Positions 22,778-29,610 of a DNA stretch of 34,451 bases are shown piece after piece. The DNA lies in contig CAMKED010000011.1 in the NCBI GenBank assembly GCA_946411475.1, forward strand, positions 1-34,451, given 5' to 3'. The notes under the pieces are model-generated. The model ran no database searches, was not told where the DNA came from, and was given only the letters and a program-made list of their open reading frames with translations. The stretch comes from an uncultured Clostridia bacterium. GTDB taxonomy: Bacteria; Bacillota; Clostridia; Oscillospirales; Oscillospiraceae. How positions within the stretch are numbered: the stretch's first letter is position 1; every line of letters starts with the position of its first letter. The translations under genes and the position numbers were made by a program.

Positions 22778-24625
22778 ATGACTGACAAATTTATCGTAAA
22801 CATCATCCACCGGCCTGAAATGGTCCCCGAGTATGCCGAAAAGGTGACCGGGCACGGGAAGGAGGAGGACCTGGGGCGCAAGGCGCTTTTGACCGAGAGC
22901 CTCGATATTTTCAAGACCCAGCAGATGCTGGCCCACAAATACGGCCTCAAAACCACCATCCAAATGACCTATGCCTCGCTCTTCAACGCCGAGGCGGTCG
23001 CCCTTGCCAAGGAGCACCACGAGACCTACGGCGACGAGATCGGCCTGTCCCTGCTCGGCCTGCCCTGCGAGCAGTTCCGGGAAAAGTACAAGACCAAAGA
23101 CTTCTGCATCTGGATGTTTTCCATGGAGGACAAGAAGGCCATCGTCCACGACGTATTTGAGAAGTTCCACGACGCCTTCGGCTTCTACCCCGAATCCACC
23201 GGCTCCTACTACATGGACGCCGATTTGATCAACTTCATCAAGGCGGAATACCCCTCCGTCAAGTGCGCCGTCGCGACCTGCTGGGAGGAGGGCCCCAAGG
23301 CCTACCACACCTGCAACAATTCCTGGTACACCTTTATGGACGGCGGCCCCTGGGCGCCGTGGATCCCGTCCAAGGCCAACACCCACGCTCCGGCGGCCAA
23401 CGAGGCAGAAGACAGCGGCATCGTCGCGATCCCGCACCTGAGCCGCGACCTGCTGGCCTGCTATGACGGCAACGGCTCCAATTTCGGCACCCACCCGCAG
23501 AACGTCCTGCGCGGCATGATCTACGACACCAAGACCTGGGAATACCCCTATCTCTATAACCTGATCGACCAATACCGCAGCCTCGCCAAATACAACGACG
23601 GCTACGCCTACAATATGATGTTCGTCGGCCCCGGTTGGATGAACAAAATGGGCCGCTGGGAGCAGCCCTACGAGCTGCTCTACAAATCCTACGAGGACGG
23701 CTGCGCCTACTATGGCAAGCTCAAAGCCGAGGGCAAGCTGGTGGATATGACTATGTCCGAGTTTGCCGACTACTACCGGAAAAAGAAAAGCTACACCACC
23801 CCGGAATGCGCGCTCTGGCGGGACATCCTCTACGGTTCCGACAAGCAGCTCTTCTGGTACTGCGACCCCTATATGCGCGCCTGCGTCAATATGGACCAGG
23901 GCGGTGCAATCGTGGATCTGCGGCCCTATGCCGCCAAGCTCGAATGGCCCGTCGGCATCGGTACGCCCCACGTCCAGGACGCGAGCTATCCCTTCCTGAT
24001 CCAGGAGAAATATCGCGCCGGCTACTTCACCCACTACGCGGGCGAGGGAACCGTCCGCTCCGCCAAGGTCTGCTGGAACGGGGAAGAGGTGGACCTCTGT
24101 CTCTGCCGCACCAAGGCAAAGTTCTCCCGCGAGGGCGGGGACCGGATCCTGACCCTCGACCCGGTGGAGATTGTGTTTGCCGGAGGTCTGGCGGTGAAGC
24201 TGCAGACGATCATCACCTTCTCCGAGGGCAGCTCGAACATTCGGATCGACCGGAAGCTCCTGTCCGTGTCCGAACCGGACGCGGAGGTGACCGTCAAGGA
24301 GTACATGGTGGCCTGCTACGGCACCACGGAGTACAGCGAGGATATGTCTTCGCTGCGCTTGCATATCGAGGCAGGGGAAGAGGACTCCGTCACGATCCCC
24401 TACGAATACAAGTGCCGTGAGGCTGCCGTGGCCGGTGCGGAGGAGGTTTCCTGCACGATCCCGCCGATCAAGACCCGCGTCTCCATGCTGGCCAACGGCC
24501 GGAACAAGATCGGCTTTGTCCGGGAGGGCTACGCGTTCAGTCCCATGTTCACGCTGGGGTGGGAGCGCAAACTCAAAGAAGGGGAGGTCTTTACCACATG
24601 GCTCAATCTGGAAAGGGCAGACTGA
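22778..24625 (+). CDS. Unrecognised barrel-type protein, possibly a glycoside hydrolase or deacetylase-like enzyme
   Basis: A 615-residue protein with no signal peptide, so cytosolic. I cannot assign a named family with confidence. The first 340 residues alternate strands and helices like the polysaccharide-deacetylase/GH57-type barrel: FIVNIIHRPEM, LKTTIQMTYASL, EIGLSLLGLP, GFYPESTGSYYMDADLINFI, KCAVATCWEEG, GIVAIPHLSRDLLACY. The last 200 residues look beta-rich. Candidate acidic residues lie in STGSYYMDAD and TCWEEG. GGGAG precedes the ATG. Its end overlaps the zinc-ribbon gene, and a cytosolic GH53 follows, so a role in breaking down imported oligosaccharides is likely by context; this is inference only. 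Confidence 0.7.
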   Translation: MTDKFIVNIIHRPEMVPEYAEKVTGHGKEEDLGRKALLTESLDIFKTQQMLAHKYGLKTTIQMTYASLFNAEAVALAKEHHETYGDEIGLSLLGLPCEQFREKYKTKDFCIWMFSMEDKKAIVHDVFEKFHDAFGFYPESTGSYYMDADLINFIKAEYPSVKCAVATCWEEGPKAYHTCNNSWYTFMDGGPWAPWIPSKANTHAPAANEAEDSGIVAIPHLSRDLLACYDGNGSNFGTHPQNVLRGMIYDTKTWEYPYLYNLIDQYRSLAKYNDGYAYNMMFVGPGWMNKMGRWEQPYELLYKSYEDGCAYYGKLKAEGKLVDMTMSEFADYYRKKKSYTTPECALWRDILYGSDKQLFWYCDPYMRACVNMDQGGAIVDLRPYAAKLEWPVGIGTPHVQDASYPFLIQEKYRAGYFTHYAGEGTVRSAKVCWNGEEVDLCLCRTKAKFSREGGDRILTLDPVEIVFAGGLAVKLQTIITFSEGSSNIRIDRKLLSVSEPDAEVTVKEYMVACYGTTEYSEDMSSLRLHIEAGEEDSVTIPYEYKCREAAVAGAEEVSCTIPPIKTRVSMLANGRNKIGFVREGYAFSPMFTLGWERKLKEGEVFTTWLNLERAD

Positions 24626-24810
24626 ATTACCGCTGTCCGTCCTGCTTTATGCGGGACATTGACATGGATATGTTTTACGATAAGGAAAAGGACGAGTTCT
24701 ACTGCCTGCGCTGCCAGTATCGGGGCAACGAGGCGGACGTCCTGGCCAAGAACGAGTTGGCACGCTTCCGCTACGGCGCAATGAAGCAGCGCTTCACGTT
24801 TGAGGAGTAA
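24598..24810 (+). CDS. Small zinc-ribbon protein
   Basis: A 70-residue protein with two CxxC knuckles, YRCPSC and YCLRCQYRG, about 24 residues apart, the pattern of a zinc ribbon. The rest is short and charged. The start at 24598 lies 28 bp inside the end of the preceding gene, with GGGGAGG about 10 bases upstream, so the two are coupled. The next gene starts 3 bp after its stop. Function unknown; zinc ribbons of this size often bind RNA, DNA or a protein partner. Confidence 0.78.
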   Translation: MAQSGKGRLNYRCPSCFMRDIDMDMFYDKEKDEFYCLRCQYRGNEADVLAKNELARFRYGAMKQRFTFEE

Positions 24811-24813
24811 GCT

Positions 24814-25914
24814 ATGATCAAAGGCGCGGATATTTCCTCTCTGTTGGAGGTTGAGGCAGGCGGCGGCAAATTCTACGATCAGGGGCGTGAAATGTCCGCG
24901 CCTTTGATCTTAAAGCGCCATGGCGTCAACCTGATCCGCCTCCGCCTCTGGAACGACCCCTATGACGAAAGCGGCAATCCTTACGGCGCTGGGACGAACG
25001 ACCTGCCCCGCACCATGGAGTTAGCCCGACGCTGCAAGGCCCTGGGCCTGCCCTGGCTGCTGGATTTCCACTACTCTGATTTCTGGGCGGATCCCGGCAA
25101 GCAATACCCGCCCAAGGCCTGGGCAGGGCTGGACGCCGACGGTCTGGAGCGGGCGGTTTATGAGTTCACCCGCGAGACGCTGACTGCGCTGAAAGAGGCA
25201 GATCTGCTGCCTGCCATGGTGGCTCCGGGCAACGAGCTCTCCAACGGTCTGCTCTGGCCGCTGGGACAGGTTCCCAACTGGACGATTATTGCCCGCTTTG
25301 TCTCCGCGGGTATCCGGGCCGTCCGGGAGACGGACCCGAGGATCGCTGTGATGATCCACCTGGACAACGGCGGCAACAACGCGCTGTACCGGAGCTGGTT
25401 CGACAACTACCTGGCCAACGGCGGCGCGGACTTCGACTGTATCGGTCTGAGCTACTATCCCTTCTGGCACGGCTCCCTGGCCGACTTGAAGCATAACCTC
25501 CACGATCTGGCCGCCCGCTACGGCAAGCCGATGATCGTCGCGGAGACCTCCATGGCCTTTACGCTCGAGGAGTGCAACGAGCGCGAGGGTCTGAGCCCCG
25601 ATCAAAAGCGCGGTCTGGCGGCCAACGAAAAGACAGCCGCGGCGGTGCCCTGGCCTGCGACCCCGGAGGACCAGGCGGAGTTCCTGCGGGAGCTTCTGAC
25701 CGTGATCCGTTCAGTACCGAACGGCCTCGGCCGCGGCCTGATCTGGTGGGAACCCGCCTGGCTCCCCGTGCCCGGCGCGGAGTGGACCAAGCCTGCCGGT
25801 CTGGCTTATATCCACGAAAAAGGCCCCGGCGGCAACGAATGGGCCAACCAGGGCTTGTTTGACTATGACGGCAGAGTTCTTCCGGCGATGGATGAATTGA
25901 GAGTTGAGAAGTGA
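24814..25914 (+). CDS. Cytosolic GH53 endo-beta-1,4-galactanase
   Basis: A 366-residue GH53 enzyme made of the catalytic barrel alone. It matches the secreted copy closely in several motifs: IRLRLWNDPYDESGNPYG, LLDFHYSDFWADPGKQ, LSYYPFWHGSLADL. The acid/base is E141 in APGNELSNG and the nucleophile E244 in IVAETSMAFT. It lacks any signal peptide or lipobox, so it should act inside the cell on imported galacto-oligosaccharides, unlike most GH53 enzymes. GAGGAG lies 8 bases before the ATG. The last codons (ELRVEK and the stop) are read from heptamer array D, so the original C-terminus has been replaced or extended by the repeat. Confidence 0.9.
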   Translation: MIKGADISSLLEVEAGGGKFYDQGREMSAPLILKRHGVNLIRLRLWNDPYDESGNPYGAGTNDLPRTMELARRCKALGLPWLLDFHYSDFWADPGKQYPPKAWAGLDADGLERAVYEFTRETLTALKEADLLPAMVAPGNELSNGLLWPLGQVPNWTIIARFVSAGIRAVRETDPRIAVMIHLDNGGNNALYRSWFDNYLANGGADFDCIGLSYYPFWHGSLADLKHNLHDLAARYGKPMIVAETSMAFTLEECNEREGLSPDQKRGLAANEKTAAAVPWPATPEDQAEFLRELLTVIRSVPNGLGRGLIWWEPAWLPVPGAEWTKPAGLAYIHEKGPGGNEWANQGLFDYDGRVLPAMDELRVEK

Positions 25915-25930
25915 GAGTTGAGAATTGCCC
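25896..25930. repeat. Heptanucleotide array D (end of cytosolic GH53)
   Basis: Four clear units (ATTGAGA at 25896, GTTGAGA, AGTGAGA, GTTGAGA) and a fifth, changed unit, ATTGCCC. The first two and a half units lie in the GH53 coding sequence. The order of units is the same as in array E at 31014. Confidence 0.75.
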
Positions 25931-25998
25931 GTAGGACGGCACCCTGCCGTCCGCGTACCCGTCCGCACTCGCCCGTAGGGACGGCACTCTGCCGTCCG
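25931..25998. repeat. Two tandem GTAGGRACGGCA hairpins
   Basis: Two perfect 8-bp hairpins GGACGGCA/TGCCGTCC with 3-base loops, at 25934-25952 and 25979-25997, each preceded by GTAGG. They fill the gap between the cytosolic GH53 and the oxidoreductase gene, right after heptamer array D. A third copy is at 28649-28667. Confidence 0.75.
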
Positions 25999-26042
25999 CG
26001 TTTCCGCGCAAACCCGCCTGGAACACTGGGGAGGAATAAACC

Positions 26043-26636
26043 ATGAATAAACCGAAAAACGTATTATTTGTAAACGCCTGTGTGCGCGAAAACTCCCGCA
26101 CGCTGGCCCTCGCAAACCGGGTCCTGTCCCATCTGAACGGAACCGTCGTCGAATACAACCTGGAATCGGCTGGCCTCCGCCCCTTGACCCGGGAAACCCT
26201 GGCAAAACGCGACGCCTTGCTGGCCGCCGGGGACAAGACGGATCCCATGCTGCGCCCGGCACTGGACTTTGCCGGGGCGGACGAGATCGTGCTGGCCGCG
26301 CCCTACTGGGATCTGAGCTTTCCCGCCTCGGTCAAAACCTGGATCGAGCATATCAATTGTGTGGGGCTGACCTTCGCCTACGGTTCCGACGATATGCCCT
26401 ACGGTCTCTGCAAGGCCAAACGCCTGTTCTACGTGATGACGGCTGGCGGCCCCGTGTTCCCGCCCAACGAGGGATTTGCCTACGTGGAGACCCTCTGCAA
26501 GGCTTTTTACGGGATCCCTGCGGTGCAGCTTTTTTCCGCTGCGTGCCTGGACGTCCGCGGCGCGAACGTGGATGCGATCATGGGAAAAGCCTGTACGGAG
26601 ATTGACGCGTGGTTTACCGCGGAGCAGGAACGGTAA
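26043..26636 (+). CDS. Flavodoxin-fold NAD(P)H oxidoreductase (azoreductase-like)
   Basis: A 197-residue FMN-dependent oxidoreductase of the AzoR/NQO-like flavodoxin-fold family. The N-terminus VLFVNACVRENSRTLALANRVL is the phosphate-binding start of the fold. The central APYWDLSFPASVKTWIEHIN is the typical flavin-loop motif (family form P.YN...P..LK.WiD), and VMTAGGPVF forms the next loop. It probably reduces quinones or azo compounds using NAD(P)H. GGGGAGG lies 8 bases before the ATG. It is the last plus-strand gene before a minus-strand group and is preceded by repeats rather than by a visible promoter. Confidence 0.87.
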   Translation: MNKPKNVLFVNACVRENSRTLALANRVLSHLNGTVVEYNLESAGLRPLTRETLAKRDALLAAGDKTDPMLRPALDFAGADEIVLAAPYWDLSFPASVKTWIEHINCVGLTFAYGSDDMPYGLCKAKRLFYVMTAGGPVFPPNEGFAYVETLCKAFYGIPAVQLFSAACLDVRGANVDAIMGKACTEIDAWFTAEQER

Positions 26637-26654
26637 TTCGGAATCTGTCAAATT

Positions 26655-26683
26655 GCAGGGGCGGCCACGTTGGCCGCCCCTGC
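26655..26683. repeat. 13-bp perfect GC-rich hairpin
   Basis: GCAGGGGCGGCCA (26655-26667) and its exact inverse (26671-26683) with a 3-base loop. The core resembles the GGCGGCCAGA hairpin at 1057-1078. It lies 18 bp after the oxidoreductase stop but has no T run, so a repeat is likelier than a terminator. Confidence 0.6.
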
Positions 26684-26717
26684 GGCTTGGTCGCGATATC
26701 AACCAAACTGCATGATG

Positions 26718-26758
26718 AAAACGGATCGGTATGTCATCACGACACACCGATCCGTTTT
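26718..26758. terminator. Bidirectional terminator between convergent genes
   Basis: A 13-bp stem AAAACGGATCGGT (26718-26730) with ACCGATCCGTTTT (26746-26758). T-rich sequence ends the stem on both strands. It lies 9 bp past the stop of the minus-strand zinc-ribbon gene and also downstream of the oxidoreductase. Confidence 0.8.
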
Positions 26759-26767
26759 GATCTTTGT

Positions 26768-26968
26768 TTATTCGGTTAACAGGGAAACGTCTTCCAGATA
26801 CAGGGAAAGTTCTCCGCATTGGGGACAGACGGCGACGGCGGGGCTGCCCATTCTGCCGCCGAAGAGCTTCTTGGCGTCTTTGGTCAGGACAATTCCATAA
26901 CCGCCGCCCTGGACCTTGATGCCACAGTTTTCCAGCATTTCGGTCCCGCATCGAATACATTTTCGCAT
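26768..26968 (-). CDS. Small zinc-ribbon protein
   Basis: A 66-residue protein with CIRCGTEM at the start and CPQCGEL near the end, two CxxCG knuckles forming a zinc ribbon. The middle contains KVQGGGYGIVL and a glycine-rich turn. The start at 26968 is fixed by AAAGGAG 8 bases upstream; the TTG at 26986 precedes that site. It lies 44 bp downstream of prfC in the same direction and ends at a strong terminator. Function unknown; similar small proteins are common in Firmicutes and are annotated as nucleic-acid-binding zinc-ribbon proteins. Confidence 0.82.
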   Translation of the reverse strand: MRKCIRCGTEMLENCGIKVQGGGYGIVLTKDAKKLFGGRMGSPAVAVCPQCGELSLYLEDVSLLTE

Positions 26969-27012
26969 GTTGGTTTCTCCTTTCAAATTTCAATGCAGGA
27001 AGCGTTCTTGCC

Positions 27013-28590
27013 TTAGCTCATCTCTGCCAACTCCAGCCCGGGGTTCTTCCGCTTGGTGAAGTCGATTGCCCAGAAGGAGGAGAAGACCAGCAGCTTGCGG
27101 CCGCGGTAGTCCTCCAGCAGCTCCACGTCGGAGGAAAGGTTCAGGTCCTTTTCCGGTACGGGGCTGGACGTGATGAAGCGAAGCTCCTCATAGGGCAGGC
27201 CCTCCATCCGCAGCTCCACGCCGTACTCGCTCCGCATCCGGTACTGGAACACGTCAAATTGCAGGGTGCCCACGACGCCCACGATGACCTCCTCCATGCC
27301 GGTCTCCGGCTTCTTGAAGATCTGGATGGCGCCCTCTTGGGCGATCTGCTCCGTACCCTTGATAAACTGCTTGCGCTTCATCGTGTCCTTGGGGCTGACG
27401 CGGCAGAAGTGCTCCGGGGCAAAGGTGGGGATGCCCGCATATTGGAACTTTTTGCCCGGTACGGTGATCGTGTCGCCGATCGCAAAGATGCCCGGGTCAA
27501 AGACGCCGATGATGTCGCCCGCGTAGGCCTCCTCGACGATCTCACGCTCCGAGGCCATGAGCTGCTGGGGCTGAGACAGGCGCATCTTTTTACCCGCCTG
27601 GACGTGGTAATACTCCGCGTCGCGCTGGAACTGGCCGGAACAGATGCGCATAAAGGCAAGACGGTCGCGGTGGGCTTTGTTCATGTTGGCCTGGATTTTG
27701 AAGACGAAGGCTGAGAAGTCGGGGGAGAAGGCGTCGATCACGCCGCAATCTGCTGTCCGGGACAGGGGAGGCGGAGTCATGCGCAGGAACTCTTCCAAAA
27801 ACGGCTCAATGCCGAAGTTGTTCAGGGCAGAGCCGAAGAAGACGGGGCTGAGCTCACCGGCCCGGACTTCTTCCATGTTGAACTCGCGGCCCGCGGAGAG
27901 CAGCTCCACGTCCTCGATCAGCTTTCCGTGCTTTTCCGCGCCGAGGATCTCGTCCAGGGCAGCGTCGTAGAGCTCAATTTCCTGCTTTTCGGCTTTGTTC
28001 TTGCCGGAGACGCCGGAGAACAGCAGAAGCTGATTGCCCTGCCGATCGTAGACGCCGCGGAACTCCTTGCCGGAGCCAATGGGCCAGTTCATCGCGCAGG
28101 TCTCAATGCCAAGCTCCCGTTCCAGCTCGTCGAGCAGGTCGAAGGGATCCTTGGTTTCGCGGTCCATCTTGTTGATAAAGGTGAAAATGGGAATGTGGCG
28201 CATTGCGCAGACCTTGAACAGCTTCCGGGTCTGAGGCTCCACGCCCTTGGCTCCGTCGATGACCATGACGGCGGAGTCGGCGGCCATCAGGGTGCGGTAG
28301 GTGTCCTCGGAGAAGTCCTGGTGGCCCGGAGTGTCCAGAATGTTGATGCAGAAGCCGCCGTACTGGAACTGCATCACAGAGGAGGTCACGGAGATGCCGC
28401 GCTGCTTTTCGATCTCCATCCAGTCGGAGACAGCGGCGCGGGAATTCTTTTTGCCCTTGACGGCGCCCGCTTGGGCAATCGCGCCGCCGTAGAGCAGGAA
28501 TTTTTCGGTCAAGGTAGTTTTACCGGCGTCCGGGTGGGAGATAATGGCAAAAGTCCGCCGCCGGGAGATCTCTTGTTGTAAGGTTGACAT
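27013..28590 (-). CDS. prfC: Peptide chain release factor 3
   Basis: GTPase that removes RF1 or RF2 from the ribosome after termination. 525 residues, the usual length. G1 SHPDAGKTT (18-26), G3 DTPGHQDFSEDTYR, G4 NKMDRETKDPFDL. The C-terminal part has the typical VGVVGTLQFDVFQYRM and GLPYEELRFI. The start at 28590 has GAGGT about 8 bases upstream; the frame stays open to 28671 but without support. It precedes the small zinc-ribbon gene in the same direction. Confidence 0.96.
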   Translation of the reverse strand: MSTLQQEISRRRTFAIISHPDAGKTTLTEKFLLYGGAIAQAGAVKGKKNSRAAVSDWMEIEKQRGISVTSSVMQFQYGGFCINILDTPGHQDFSEDTYRTLMAADSAVMVIDGAKGVEPQTRKLFKVCAMRHIPIFTFINKMDRETKDPFDLLDELERELGIETCAMNWPIGSGKEFRGVYDRQGNQLLLFSGVSGKNKAEKQEIELYDAALDEILGAEKHGKLIEDVELLSAGREFNMEEVRAGELSPVFFGSALNNFGIEPFLEEFLRMTPPPLSRTADCGVIDAFSPDFSAFVFKIQANMNKAHRDRLAFMRICSGQFQRDAEYYHVQAGKKMRLSQPQQLMASEREIVEEAYAGDIIGVFDPGIFAIGDTITVPGKKFQYAGIPTFAPEHFCRVSPKDTMKRKQFIKGTEQIAQEGAIQIFKKPETGMEEVIVGVVGTLQFDVFQYRMRSEYGVELRMEGLPYEELRFITSSPVPEKDLNLSSDVELLEDYRGRKLLVFSSFWAIDFTKRKNPGLELAEMS

Positions 28591-28644
28591 AATATATACC
28601 TCGAATTTAAAAGTCAAAAATATTTGGCGTTCGTCGTCCGTGCT

Positions 28645-28777
28645 GTAGGGATGGCACCCTGCCGTCCGCACCTCCGGGTTTCATGTCGGCACCGGATTGG
28701 ATTTGCTTCGGCAAATTGCATTCATTCCGAATGCCGGACAAGCAATACTCACGAAGCGCACAGTCGATTGTCCCTAC
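28645..28777. repeat. GTAGGGA...TCCCTAC bounded palindromic element
   Basis: The ends are GTAGGGA (28645-28651) and TCCCTAC (28771-28777). Inside are three hairpins: GGATGGCA/TGCCGTCC with one G-U pair (28649-28667), ATTTGC-TTCG-GCAAAT (28701-28716), and GCATTC-ATTCC-GAATGC (28718-28734). The element lies between prfC and the divergent unknown gene. The rest of the 28591-29022 gap holds only the promoter listed separately. Confidence 0.6.
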
Positions 28778-28926
28778 GTCATACTTTGAGGGGAACACAG
28801 AAAACTGTCCCCTGCGTTGTCTCGAGTGTTGGCTACATCGGATGATTCTCCATTCGTTGTGTAGTTTGTTTTACAGTCTATTTTTCATCATATCACAGCA
28901 TCTTCTGAATTACAAGGAAAAATCTG

Positions 28927-28954
28927 TTGCTTTTTTCGAAAAAAATAGTACAAT
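28927..28954 (+). promoter_or_regulatory. SigA-type promoter of the 29023 gene
   Basis: TTGCTT (28927-28932), 16 bp, TACAAT (28949-28954), in an AT-rich stretch. The ATG lies 69 bp downstream of the -10 box. Confidence 0.6.
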
Positions 28955-29022
28955 ATAGCTGTTCGACTTTTCAATGCGGTTTTGGGTGGTATGTGCTTTG
29001 TAATCGAGAGGAGCAGTGCTTT

Positions 29023-29577
29023 ATGAGCATGGATTATTACTTCTATCTGCGGGATACGCGTGGGTTTTCCTCCCAGAGCTTTGAAGCCTTCTGCGCCTCC
29101 GTTGGCTATTCTGTGCGGCTGCATCCGAATGCGAATCTGGTGACGGATAAGGGCTTTCTCCCAGCCTGCCTGACGGACGAACGATTTACAATGGACGGGA
29201 ACGATCGGTTTTTGACCGGTATCGATTGGTTTTTCGCGCCGCATCAGCCGGAGCTCGAAGAGAAGAAGCCATCAGGGTTGCGGGCCTTGTTTCGGAGAAA
29301 GGCGGAATCGCCCGTTCAGAAGCAAATCAGAAATTCCACCGTGGAGATGAGCGCAGGCTGTCATTTTATCGATGCCTTCGAGCTGTTGATTGCCCATCTT
29401 TTGGGTGCCTACCTCATCAAAAGCTGCGGCGCCGTAATGTACGACCCCCAGTCTGGAATGTACTATACTGATGCGGCTGCGGTGCAAGAGACCCTCAATG
29501 GACTTGTGAAGGCAATGTTGGCTTCCAAGGAGAAGGGGACACTTCGTGTGCATCCCTTTGAAGAATGGAAATCTTAA
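29023..29577 (+). CDS. Uncharacterised protein
   Basis: A 184-residue protein that I do not recognise. It starts MSMDYYFYLRDTRGFSSQSFEAFC, has a basic linker rich in Lys and Arg near residues 85-105, and a hydrophobic helix IDAFELLIAHLLGAYLIKSCGAVMYDP. No signal peptide. The start at 29023 follows GAGAGGAG; the frame is open from 28927, but that part overlaps the promoter. The sequence is less GC-rich than the neighbouring housekeeping genes. The compact form resembles immunity or SMI-type accessory proteins, but I see no diagnostic motif, so this is only a lead. The next gene starts 33 bp later. Confidence 0.7.
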   Translation: MSMDYYFYLRDTRGFSSQSFEAFCASVGYSVRLHPNANLVTDKGFLPACLTDERFTMDGNDRFLTGIDWFFAPHQPELEEKKPSGLRALFRRKAESPVQKQIRNSTVEMSAGCHFIDAFELLIAHLLGAYLIKSCGAVMYDPQSGMYYTDAAAVQETLNGLVKAMLASKEKGTLRVHPFEEWKS

Positions 29578-29610
29578 CGGACTAAGCATCACTGGATGGG
29601 AGGCGATAAA

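Noticed and set aside
22613-24364. Long minus-strand open frame, 583 codons
   Set aside because: Antisense to the unassigned barrel protein; the plus-strand protein has normal composition and a ribosome binding site.
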